A stretch of 64,000 nucleotides of DNA, from contig JAEWAN010000002.1 of assembly GCA_023391625.1 (NCBI GenBank), positions 1-64,000 of the forward strand, written 5' to 3'. Below, in pieces: positions 32,271 to 40,452 of this stretch (positions within the stretch are counted from its first letter, which is position 1; every line of letters starts with the position of its first letter). A model generated the notes under the pieces. That model did no database searches and was not told the origin of the DNA. It saw only the letters and a program-made list of their open reading frames with translations. Position numbers and translations under genes: made by a program. Source of the DNA: Bacteroidota bacterium (GTDB lineage Bacteria; Bacteroidota; Bacteroidia; Bacteroidales; Paludibacteraceae).

Positions 32271-33917
32271 ATGAGCATTTTAAGAACGGCGCTTTACTGC
32301 CGTCTTTCAAAAGATGATATGAAGCAGGGCGACAGTGAAAGCATAAAAACGCAGGTGACTATGCTTACCCAGTATGCAAAAGAACACGGCTTTGTGGTAA
32401 TGAATGTTTACAAGGATGACGGGTACAGCGGACTGAATTTTGACCGTCCCGATTTTAACCGTATGCTGGATGATATTGAGGACGGTAAAATTGATGTGGT
32501 GATTACAAAAGATTTATCCCGTTTAGGGCGTGACCATTTGCAGGTGGGGCATTTTACGGAAATCTATTTTCCGATGAAGCGTGTTCGCTATATAGCCATC
32601 AACGATATGGTGGATACAGCTAACAAAAACAATGATATTGGTGCTCTCAAAAATGTAATGAATGAGTTTTACAGCAGAGACAACTCCAGAAAAATTCGTT
32701 CTGCTATTCGGGCACGCTCCAAAGCAGGACTTTACCGTTCCTCTTTTAATCCGATTGGCTATCGGAAAGACCCTGAAAATCACAATCATCTGATTGTAGA
32801 TGAAGAAACAGCGTGGATTGTCAAACGAATTTTCCAACTTGCCGTTGAGGGCAACGGTGCACACAGAATATGCACGGTATTCCGCAATGAAAAGGTATCC
32901 TGCCCTTCGTGGTGGCTTCACAGCCGTGGCGAAAAGCGGTATGACAAACGCTTTGAAATCCTTGAAAATCAATATGAATGGACACATACGGTGGTACAGA
33001 ATATTATCAAAAATCCCGTTTATCTCGGTCATACGATTATGTGTAAGACGGAGGTGATTTTCAAGGTCAAAAAATCCAAGCGAAACAGTAAAGACGAACA
33101 AATCCGTGTAGACAATACCCACGAGCCGTTGGTATCACAAGAAATATTTGATATTGCCAATGCTAAAATACTGAGCCGAAAAAGAGAGGACACAAGCGGA
33201 AATATATCCATTTTTTCGGGGCTTGTGAAGTGTGGAACCTGTGGTAAGGCAATGTCCCAACGTTATTGGACGAGGAACAGGCACAAAATATTTGTCTGCA
33301 ACACCTATGCGGAAAATACCAAAGCCTGCACAGACCATCGCATATTTTACGATGACCTGTATGCTGCCGTTCTTGCTGATATTCAGCGACATGCCAAGCT
33401 TGCTTATGAGGATAAGGAAAAGTCTGTTGCGTTGGCTGTGGGTATGTATGGCAAGTCAAGCGGCAGTCAGGCAAAGTCCGACAAAAGCAAGCTGAAGCAG
33501 GCACAAAAGCGATATGACGAAGTTACAAGATTATTTGACAGGCTTTATGAGGATTCTCTTTCGGGACGTATTTCAAACGATAACTTCACCCGCTTGATTG
33601 ATAAGTACCAGTCAGAGCAAGAGAAATTGCAAAATCAGATTACCACACTTGAAAATCTACTGAAAACAGAACAGGACAATAGCGATAATGCCATAGCGTG
33701 GGCGGATTTAATGGCTTCCTATGCAGGTATTACAGAACTCACAGCTGAAAATCTCAATCGTTTGGTAGACAGGATTGAGGTGTTTAACCGCCGAAACGAT
33801 GATGGAGAGGTTAACCAGAGTGTGAAAGTTTACTACCGCTTCGGCGGTTACATAGCGGAATATGCCTTTTTGGCAAAGGTGTTACACCATCCGAAAAAAG
33901 AAAGGGAGTGCGCATAA
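32271..33917 (+). CDS. tnpX: large serine recombinase (TnpX-like)
   Basis: 548 residues. Resolvase domain with catalytic Ser 13 (ALYCRLSKDD) and the conserved ITKDLSRLGRDH arginines, then the recombinase domain (NPIGYRKDPENHNHLIVDEE, IIKNPVYLGHTI), a zinc ribbon (CGTCGKAMSQRYW...FVCNTY) and a long coiled coil. It performs insertion and circular excision at GA dinucleotides in Tn4451 relatives. It is the only recombinase inside this element, so it is responsible for the insertion into trbL. Confidence 0.95.
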   Translation: MSILRTALYCRLSKDDMKQGDSESIKTQVTMLTQYAKEHGFVVMNVYKDDGYSGLNFDRPDFNRMLDDIEDGKIDVVITKDLSRLGRDHLQVGHFTEIYFPMKRVRYIAINDMVDTANKNNDIGALKNVMNEFYSRDNSRKIRSAIRARSKAGLYRSSFNPIGYRKDPENHNHLIVDEETAWIVKRIFQLAVEGNGAHRICTVFRNEKVSCPSWWLHSRGEKRYDKRFEILENQYEWTHTVVQNIIKNPVYLGHTIMCKTEVIFKVKKSKRNSKDEQIRVDNTHEPLVSQEIFDIANAKILSRKREDTSGNISIFSGLVKCGTCGKAMSQRYWTRNRHKIFVCNTYAENTKACTDHRIFYDDLYAAVLADIQRHAKLAYEDKEKSVALAVGMYGKSSGSQAKSDKSKLKQAQKRYDEVTRLFDRLYEDSLSGRISNDNFTRLIDKYQSEQEKLQNQITTLENLLKTEQDNSDNAIAWADLMASYAGITELTAENLNRLVDRIEVFNRRNDDGEVNQSVKVYYRFGGYIAEYAFLAKVLHHPKKERECA

Positions 33918-34288
33918 TGAAATCATTATTTGAGCAAATGGGCGGCAAATATTCAGAGGTAAACGGATACCTAATTCCGAACTTGATTTTATCGGCTGAA
34001 GAAGTAATTGAGGTGGGTATCTACGGGAAACGGCACGGTTGCTATCTAAAGCAGTGTCACAAATCAACTTATTACAATCTGCTGACAAGCGGAAAGCTGA
34101 ACCGCTATCTTGCCGACGTTGATAGTCAGGCTCAAGAGTTGTTTTTTCGGCTGGTAAAACAGATGGCAGAAAAACAAGGTATTACAGAACAGCTAAAAGC
34201 AGAAAATCAAATGGCTTGGGTTGGTGCTATGAACAATATCCGAGCCTGCGCTGAGGAAGTGGTCAACAAAGAAATTATATATGCGTAG
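33917..34288 (+). CDS. tnpV: TnpV-like transposon protein
   Basis: 123 residues; ATG overlaps the recombinase stop (TAATG). The pattern FEQMGGKYSEVNGYLIPNLIL, IGVYGKRHGCYLKQ-like and LNRYLADVDSQAQELFFRLVKQMA is that of TnpV, a small protein of Tn4451/Tn4453-type transposons with unknown function. Its presence directly after the recombinase is the main reason for placing the element in this group. Confidence 0.88.
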   Translation: MKSLFEQMGGKYSEVNGYLIPNLILSAEEVIEVGIYGKRHGCYLKQCHKSTYYNLLTSGKLNRYLADVDSQAQELFFRLVKQMAEKQGITEQLKAENQMAWVGAMNNIRACAEEVVNKEIIYA

Positions 34289-34301
34289 AAATTCAGAATT
34301 T

Positions 34302-34331
34302 GAGCAATCGGAAACGGTTGCTCTTTTCTTT
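34302..34331 (+). terminator. terminator at the right end of the mobilizable element
   Basis: GAGCAATCG pairs with CGGTTGCTC around GAAA, followed by TTTTCTTTTTT. It lies 30-60 bases before the right junction and would stop element transcripts from entering trbL. Confidence 0.88.
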
Positions 34332-34364
34332 TTTCTCTGTTGTGTTCCTTAACGATATTTTGCA

Positions 34365-34976
34365 GAGGTCAAGCGCCCGGAACAGGCGTTCAAGCTGTTC
34401 ATCCGTTTTGTGCTGGCCAAGGCCGCCGTGGGATATGGCCTCGATTTGATGCTGGCTGTCCTCACTGTGGTGCAGGGGATCGTCTCGACGATCATCACCC
34501 AGTCGGGTGTGTCAGGAGCAGGCGGAACCACTCTTCCGCAGGACATCATCGATAAGATCAATCAGGTCGGCTTCTGGGATTCCATCCCGCTCTGGGCGGT
34601 GACCCTGATCGGCGGACTGTTCATTACGGTGCTGTCTTTCCTGATGATCCTGACAGTGTATAGTCGCCTGTTTAAACTCTATATGTACACTGCGATAGCG
34701 CCCATTCCGCTGTCTACCTTTGCGGGTGAGCCCACCAGCAATGTGGGTAAGAACTTCCTCCGCAGCTATGCAGGAGTCTGTCTGGAAGGCGCTGTCATCG
34801 CATTGGCCTGCATCATCTTTTCTGTGATGGCGGCTGCCCCGCCTGCCGTGGATCCCAATGTGTCAGCGGTGACCGCCGTCTGGAGCTATGTGGGCGAGCT
34901 CATCTTCAACCTGCTGGTGCTGGTTGGAGCAGTGCGCATGAGCGACCGGATCATCAAGGAACTGATGGGACTGTAA
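34365..34976 (+). pseudogene. 3' part of trbL/virB6-like gene
   Basis: The continuation of the channel protein: EVKRPEQAFKLFIRFVLAKAAVG, then at least four membrane helices (LDLMLAVLTVVQGIVSTI, IPLWAVTLIGGLFITVLSFLMIL, YAGVCLEGAVIALACIIFSVMA, VGELIFNLLVLVGAV). Fused at GA with 26513-26731 it gives 276 residues without any stop, so the gene was intact before the insertion and can be restored. An ATG at 34410 could yield a C-terminal fragment, but no ribosome site is seen. Confidence 0.85.
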
Positions 34977-34994
34977 AAGAAGGGAGGAATCGAT

Positions 34995-35429
34995 ATCGAA
35001 GTAAAAATCCCCAAAGAAATCAGGGAGTATCGGGAATCCATCTTCTTCGGGCTCTCGGCCCGGCAATTCACCTGCTCGCTGCTGGCACTGAGCGCCGCAG
35101 TCGGGCTTTATTTTGTATTCGACCCTTTGGTGGGTACAGAAAGCGTAGGCTGGATCTGCATTCTGGGAGCAGCTCCTTTCGCTGCCTGCGGCTTTTTCAC
35201 CTACCACGGCATGACCGCAGAACAGACTCTGTGGGCGTGGTTCAAGTCCCAAGTTCTGACACCCCGCTGCCTTGTCTTTCGGTCAGACAGTCTGTACTAC
35301 CAGGCATTGCAGCCTGCCATTGAACAGGGTAAGAAGCCGCCCCGCAAGAAGAAAAAGCGGGGCGGGAATAAACCGGCTGGAGAAAAAACTTCGGCCCCAA
35401 AACCTGCAAAGGAGGATGCCTATCATTAA
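34995..35429 (+). CDS. prgI: PrgI family membrane protein (probable AUC start)
   Basis: 144 residues. N-terminus EVKIPKEIREYRESIFFGLSARQF is the PrgI hallmark, followed by two membrane helices (CSLLALSAAVGLYFVF, VGWICILGAAPFAACGFF) and a basic Lys-rich tail. In pCF10, PrgI is an inner-membrane component of the mating channel, usually just before the VirB4-type ATPase as here. The codon in the Met position is ATC at 34995, seven bases after GGGAGG (34982-34987); there is no ATG, GTG or TTG before the membrane segment. Confidence 0.88.
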   Translation: MEVKIPKEIREYRESIFFGLSARQFTCSLLALSAAVGLYFVFDPLVGTESVGWICILGAAPFAACGFFTYHGMTAEQTLWAWFKSQVLTPRCLVFRSDSLYYQALQPAIEQGKKPPRKKKKRGGNKPAGEKTSAPKPAKEDAYH

Positions 35430-37764
35430 AACCCTTAGCAAAGCGACTAAGGCGGAACGGGACAAGTTCCGCATTCCCCGTTCGGTGCAGGATGCCATCC
35501 CCATCCGCCGCATCTGGGCGGATGGGATTTTCCAGGTGGGGACTCAGTTCTCCAAGACGTTTTCGTTCACCGACATCAACTACCAGATCGCCGGCAAGGA
35601 AGACAAAACAGCCATGTTCCTGGACTATTCGGAATTGCTGAACGCACTGGATTCCGGTGCCAGCGCCAAGATCACTATCAACAATCGGCGGCTCAACAAG
35701 GCGGAGTTTGAAGCGGCGCTGCTGCTCCCCATGCGGCAGGATGGGCTGGATCACTTCCGCAAGGAGTACAACGATATGTTGCTCTCCAAGGTCACCGGTA
35801 CCAGCAACAGCGTAGTGCAGGAGCGGTATATCACCATCAGCGTGGTCAAGAAAAACATCGCAGAGGCCCGTGCCTACTTCTCCCGGGTCGGTACTGATCT
35901 GCTCACCCATCTGGCTCAGCTGTCCTCCATCGGACAGGAACTGGATCTGGTGACCCGCCTGCGGATTTTCCGGGACTTCTTCAAGGGAGCAGAGCCGCCC
36001 GCGTTTGAGTTTGACCTGAAGACCCAGATGAAACAGGGCCACAGCTTCAAGGATTGGCTCTGCCCGGACTCCATGGAGTTCCAGCCGGATCACTTCAAGC
36101 TGAATGACCGCTGGGGCCGGGTGCTTTACCTGCAAGGGTATGCCAGCTACATCAAGGACAGCATGGTGTCCGAACTCTGCGAGCTGGATCGTGACCTGAT
36201 GCTGTCCATTGACATCCTGCCGGTGCCCACCGATGAGGCGGTGCGCGAGGTACAGAATAAGCTGCTGGGCGTAGAGACCAACGCCGCCAACTGGCAGCGC
36301 CGTCAGAATGCCGCAAACAACTTCACTGCCATGTTGCCTTATGACATTGAGCAGCAGCGGGCCGAGACCAAGGAGATGCTGGGTGATCTGACCAACCGGG
36401 ACCAGCGTATGATGTTTGGCCTCGTGACCATGGTGCATCTGGCGGACACCAAGGAACAGCTGGACAGCGACACCGAGAGCCTTCTCACGGTCGCCCGCAA
36501 ACATCTGTGCCAGATGAGCATTCTGCGCTGGCAGCAGCAGGACGGCCTGGACACCGTCCTGCCCTACGGCCTGCGAAAAATCACCGCTCTGCGCACCCTG
36601 ACCACAGAAAGCACGGCTGTTTTCATCCCTTTCCGTGCCCAGGAGATCATGCAGGACGGTGGCATCTACTATGGTCAGAACGCTGTGAGCAAGAATATGA
36701 TCGTGGCCGACCGGCGTAAGCTGCTCAACGGCAACAGCTTCCGGCTGGGCGTTTCCGGCAGCGGCAAGTCCTTCAGCGCCAAAGAGGAGATCGTGAGCAT
36801 CGCCCTGTCCACCAATGACGATATCCTGATCCTGGATCCCGAATCGGAGTTCGGGTATCTCACGGAAGCCCTTGGCGGCGAGGTCATCCGGGTATCGGCG
36901 GCCTCCGACACCCACATCAATGCACTGGACATGGACAAGGCCTACGGCGATGCCCGCAATCCGATTATCGAGAAATCACAGTTCGTGCTGTCCCTGTTCG
37001 AACAGCTGGTGGGGTCGGAGGGCGTGTCTGCAAAGGAGAAATCCATTCTGGACCGCTGCACCTATGAGGTGTACCGGGAGTATATGGCAGGGGGCTACAC
37101 CGGCCAGCCGCCCACGCTGAAGGATCTGTACCAGATCCTCCTGAAGCAGCCGGAGCCGGAAGCCAGAGGACTGGCCCTGTCGGCAGAGCTGTTCATTACG
37201 GGCAGTCTGAATACTTTTGCTCAGCCCACTAATGTGGACACGAAGGCCCGAATTATCGCTTATGATATCCGGGAACTGGGCGAACAGCTTATGCCCTTGG
37301 GTATGCTGGTAACTCTGGATGCCATCTTCAACCGGGTCATCCAGAACTGGAAGCGTGGCAAGACCACCTGGGTGTTTGCCGACGAGTTCTATCTGTTGTT
37401 CCGCTATCAGTACAGCGCCGACTTCTTCTACAAACTTTGGAAACGGATCCGCAAGTACAACGGCCTCGTGACCGGTTTGACTCAGAACGTGGATGAGATT
37501 CTGCGTTCCGATACCGCCCGCCTCATGCTTGCAAACTCGGAGTTCCTCATCCTGCTGAATCAGTCGCCCACTGACCGGGAGGAACTGGCGCGCCTGCTGC
37601 ACATCTCGGATACCCAGCTTGGCTACATCACCAATGTGGCCGCAGGCTGCGGGCTGATCCGCTGTGCCGGCAACATCGTCCCCTTCGAGAACAGCTTTCC
37701 CCGGAACACCCAGCTGTACAAGCTCATGACGACCAAGCCGGATGAAGCCATCCGAGGAATGTAA
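35422..37764 (+). CDS. virB4: VirB4 family conjugation ATPase (probable AUC start)
   Basis: About 780 residues. N-terminal IKTLSKATKAERDKFRIPRSVQDAIPI-type lead, then the long VirB4 platform region and the C-terminal motor: Walker A GVSGSGKSFSAKEE (about 442), Walker B-like DILILDPESEFGY, TTWVFADEFYLLF and TGLTQNVDEIL. It energises the secretion channel. AAAGGAGG (35408-35415) is immediately followed by an ATG with zero spacing; ATC 35422 at six bases or ATT 35425 overlapping the prgI stop are the better starts. Confidence 0.94.
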   Translation: MIKTLSKATKAERDKFRIPRSVQDAIPIRRIWADGIFQVGTQFSKTFSFTDINYQIAGKEDKTAMFLDYSELLNALDSGASAKITINNRRLNKAEFEAALLLPMRQDGLDHFRKEYNDMLLSKVTGTSNSVVQERYITISVVKKNIAEARAYFSRVGTDLLTHLAQLSSIGQELDLVTRLRIFRDFFKGAEPPAFEFDLKTQMKQGHSFKDWLCPDSMEFQPDHFKLNDRWGRVLYLQGYASYIKDSMVSELCELDRDLMLSIDILPVPTDEAVREVQNKLLGVETNAANWQRRQNAANNFTAMLPYDIEQQRAETKEMLGDLTNRDQRMMFGLVTMVHLADTKEQLDSDTESLLTVARKHLCQMSILRWQQQDGLDTVLPYGLRKITALRTLTTESTAVFIPFRAQEIMQDGGIYYGQNAVSKNMIVADRRKLLNGNSFRLGVSGSGKSFSAKEEIVSIALSTNDDILILDPESEFGYLTEALGGEVIRVSAASDTHINALDMDKAYGDARNPIIEKSQFVLSLFEQLVGSEGVSAKEKSILDRCTYEVYREYMAGGYTGQPPTLKDLYQILLKQPEPEARGLALSAELFITGSLNTFAQPTNVDTKARIIAYDIRELGEQLMPLGMLVTLDAIFNRVIQNWKRGKTTWVFADEFYLLFRYQYSADFFYKLWKRIRKYNGLVTGLTQNVDEILRSDTARLMLANSEFLILLNQSPTDREELARLLHISDTQLGYITNVAAGCGLIRCAGNIVPFENSFPRNTQLYKLMTTKPDEAIRGM

Positions 37765-37813
37765 CGATTGTGTTTGAGAAGGAGGTGGCGTTGCCGCAAG
37801 AGGAAGTAAACCC

Positions 37814-38596
37814 ATTTATACTGTTGCATCGCTGTCGGGCGGCAAAGACTCGACAGCGATGCTTCTTCGTCTCGTAGAAGAAAACCGGCCCATCGATGAG
37901 ATCCTGTACTGCGATACCGGGTGGGAGTTTCCTCAGATGTATGACCATCTGGATCGGCTGGAACAAACCATCGGCAGACCTATCACCCGGCTGAAAGCCC
38001 CGCTGACGGCAGAGCAGTATTTCTATGAGTACACGGCTCGGCCAGACGCAAAGCTTGTAACAGATCGGGGGCTTAGTTGGCCTTCCCATGCCTGTCGCTG
38101 GTGTACTGGCAGACTGAAAACTCATGTGATCAACAGACAACTTAGTCAACTGCGGCGGAAATACCAGCTGGAGCAGTATGTGGGGATTGCCGCCGACGAA
38201 GCCCACCGATGCAGGGATCTGCACTACCCGCTCGTGGAGTGGGGGATGACAGAGGCGGACTGTCTACGGTATTGCAAGAAACATGGATTTGACTGGGGTG
38301 GGCTGTACGACATTTTTCGGCGGGTATCCTGCTGGTGCTGTCCGCTGCAACCATTGAGTGAACTGCGGAAGCTGCGTGTTCATTGTCCGGATCTATGGCA
38401 GAAGCTCCTGTACATGGATGCACATACCTGGCAACCCTTCCGACCGGATTACACTGCTCGACAACTGGACATCCGTTTCAAGCTCGAAGAAGAACGAGCC
38501 GCACAAGGTCTGCCCCTTTCCGGGCGGGCCTTTTTTACTGCGCTCGATAACCGGCTGGAACAAGAAGGGTGCCCGAGAAAACGAAACAAGGAATGA
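37814..38596 (+). CDS. PAPS reductase/PP-loop family protein, start disturbed
   Basis: About 260 residues. PP-loop VASLSGGKDSTAM at the N-terminus (nucleotide-binding), DTGWEFPQMYDHL and later Cys pairs (CRWCTGR, CWCCPLQPL) as in phosphoadenosine phosphosulfate reductase-like proteins of ICEs. The frame has no ATG before the PP-loop. Either ATT 37814 is used (weak AGAGG 10 bases before), or the true start is TTG 37791 with a good AAGGAGGT and one base has been lost in the AAACCCATT stretch, putting the gene out of frame. Role in the ICE is unknown. Confidence 0.78.
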   Translation: MYTVASLSGGKDSTAMLLRLVEENRPIDEILYCDTGWEFPQMYDHLDRLEQTIGRPITRLKAPLTAEQYFYEYTARPDAKLVTDRGLSWPSHACRWCTGRLKTHVINRQLSQLRRKYQLEQYVGIAADEAHRCRDLHYPLVEWGMTEADCLRYCKKHGFDWGGLYDIFRRVSCWCCPLQPLSELRKLRVHCPDLWQKLLYMDAHTWQPFRPDYTARQLDIRFKLEEERAAQGLPLSGRAFFTALDNRLEQEGCPRKRNKE

Positions 38597-38669
38597 ACGA
38601 TGAATAAGAGAACAAACAGCCGGGGGCCTCCCAAACCCTCGGTACATATCCTATAAAGGAGGTCAGATC

Positions 38670-40382
38670 TTGAAAGAGATAAAAACAAAGCCGGCAAGCG
38701 GACAGCCCCGTACCTTTGATAAGGCGGGGGTCGTGCCTAAAACCGCCATGAAGAAGATGTGGCTTCATACCAAAGACAAGGCGCAGAGTGAGACCATGGG
38801 AACACCCTTTGCCAGCCAGCAGGAAGCCACTGGCAATGCTCCGGCCAATACTGCCGGAGATCAGATGCTGTCCAGTGCGGAAACCACGGCCAAGAAGGGC
38901 GCAGAAATGGCATATGATGGGGGCAGAAAAATGACACGGTTCGCCAGCCAGAAGGTCAAGGAACGCCTTGAAGCGACTCGTGTCAAAAACCAGGCTTCCA
39001 GCGGTACACAGGGCAATAAGGCTGCAGCCCGGAAAGGTGCTTCGAAAGGACTGGATGGTAAGAAGACTATCAAGGGCCGACAGCCTGTAGCCAAGCCCAA
39101 GGCCAATGTAGCCAAGACCATCAAACAGGGTGGAAAAGGAATCAAGGGGGCTCAGCGGACTGCTGCCAATACTCAGAAAGCCGCCAAGGCAGCACAACAA
39201 ATTACCCAGCGTATGCAGGCTGCAGCCAAGGCAACTGTGCGCGGGATCCGGGCGGCAGCTCATGCGATGATGGCAGCCTTCAAGGCGGCGGTGGCTGCAG
39301 CCCAGAGCCTTGCAGCTGCGATCCTGGCCGGCGGCTGGGTGGCGGTGGTGATCATCCTGCTTATCTGTTTGATTGCCTTGGTCATGGGCTCCAGCTATGG
39401 CATCTTCTTCGGTGTGGAATCCACCAGATCCGGTACCAGCGTATCCCAGGCTGTGCAGATGATAAACCAGGAGTATGCGGATCACCTGCAACAGATCTCG
39501 GAGTCCGTCTCTCACGACCGGCAGGAGATGACATCCAACGACGGCAGCCTCTCGATCAGCTGGCAGGAAGTGCTGGCTGTCTTTTCCGCAAAGGTATCGG
39601 GTGCGTCGGATGGGGAACAGGTGGCTTCCCTTACGGATGCCCAAGTGGACACCCTGCGTGATATCCTGTGGGAGATGAACGATGTGGATTACTCGACTCG
39701 CACGGACTCCCACGAGGTGGAGGTCACCACGACCAACGATGACGGAGAAGAAGAAACCACCACTGAGACCGTCACCGAAACGGTGCTGACCATTACCATC
39801 ACGCACAAGACGGCTGCTGAAATGGCAGTAGCGTACCACTTCAACAGCCGTCAGAATGAGTATTTAGCCTTGATGATGCAGCCGGACAATCAGAATTTGT
39901 GGGCGCAGCTGCTGGGCGGCCTTGTGTCCGGCGGTGGGCAGATTATTATACCTGACACAGACTGGATTCCCACCGGTGCGCTGGCCTGGCCTTTGCCGCA
40001 GACTTTCTCCATCTCGTCTCCCTTTGGCTATCGGGAGGATCCATTCACCGGGGAGATCGAATACCACGATGGCACCGACATCGCCGCCCCCAACGGAACC
40101 CAGATCCTGGCGGCTGCAGCCGGCACAGTGACCATTGCCAACGGTATCGACTCCTGGGGCGGCAGCTACGGCTACCACATCAAGATCGATCACGGTGGCG
40201 GGTTGGAGACTCTTTATGCGCACTGCTCGGCTATCTGCGTGACTCCCGGTCAGCAAGTACAGCAGGGCGAGGTGATCGGGTTTGTTGGCAGCACAGGAAA
40301 TTCAACAGGCAACCATCTGCATTTCGAGGTATGGGTGAATGGGGAGCGCACTGATGCAATGTATTTTTTCCTAGTGAGTTAA
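38670..40382 (+). CDS. CD1108-type M23 peptidase of the conjugation system
   Basis: 570 residues from TTG 38670 (AAAGGAGG seven bases upstream). A 190-residue basic, Ala/Lys/Gln-rich N-terminal part, one membrane helix (GGWVAVVIILLICLIALVMG, about 225-245), an extracellular spacer, and a C-terminal M23/LytM domain: SSPFGYREDPF, HDGTDIAAPNGT, HIKIDHG and GNHLHFEVWVNG with the zinc ligands. It opens peptidoglycan for the mating channel. The last residues (MYFFLVS) may have been altered, since unrelated cargo begins just after the stop. Confidence 0.9.
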   Translation: MKEIKTKPASGQPRTFDKAGVVPKTAMKKMWLHTKDKAQSETMGTPFASQQEATGNAPANTAGDQMLSSAETTAKKGAEMAYDGGRKMTRFASQKVKERLEATRVKNQASSGTQGNKAAARKGASKGLDGKKTIKGRQPVAKPKANVAKTIKQGGKGIKGAQRTAANTQKAAKAAQQITQRMQAAAKATVRGIRAAAHAMMAAFKAAVAAAQSLAAAILAGGWVAVVIILLICLIALVMGSSYGIFFGVESTRSGTSVSQAVQMINQEYADHLQQISESVSHDRQEMTSNDGSLSISWQEVLAVFSAKVSGASDGEQVASLTDAQVDTLRDILWEMNDVDYSTRTDSHEVEVTTTNDDGEEETTTETVTETVLTITITHKTAAEMAVAYHFNSRQNEYLALMMQPDNQNLWAQLLGGLVSGGGQIIIPDTDWIPTGALAWPLPQTFSISSPFGYREDPFTGEIEYHDGTDIAAPNGTQILAAAAGTVTIANGIDSWGGSYGYHIKIDHGGGLETLYAHCSAICVTPGQQVQQGEVIGFVGSTGNSTGNHLHFEVWVNGERTDAMYFFLVS

Positions 40383-40452
40383 TTATAAAGCTTCCGGTTC
40401 ACGGAGAGCCTGTAGCTTTCGTTGTATGGTAAATAAATGTTGCAAAATCCCA

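Larger units (their letters stand above)
26732..34366 (+). mobile_element. Tn4451-type integrative mobilizable element inside trbL
   Basis: About 7.6 kb, visibly richer in A+T than the ICE. Contents: TrpRS cassette (minus strand), small protein, RepA-like ATPase, MobV oriT and relaxase, ParB, small protein, TnpX-like large serine recombinase, TnpV. Left junction TTTGCTGA|TGTAAAC and right junction TTTGCAGA|GGTCAAG; joining at the GA gives in-frame trbL codons GCT GAG GTC AAG. Tn4451 TnpX is known to use GA crossover dinucleotides. A hairpin (26764-26797, TAGCACC with GGTGCTA) lies 31 bases inside the left end and may be part of the end structure. No antibiotic-resistance gene of a usual type is carried. 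Confidence 0.88.
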
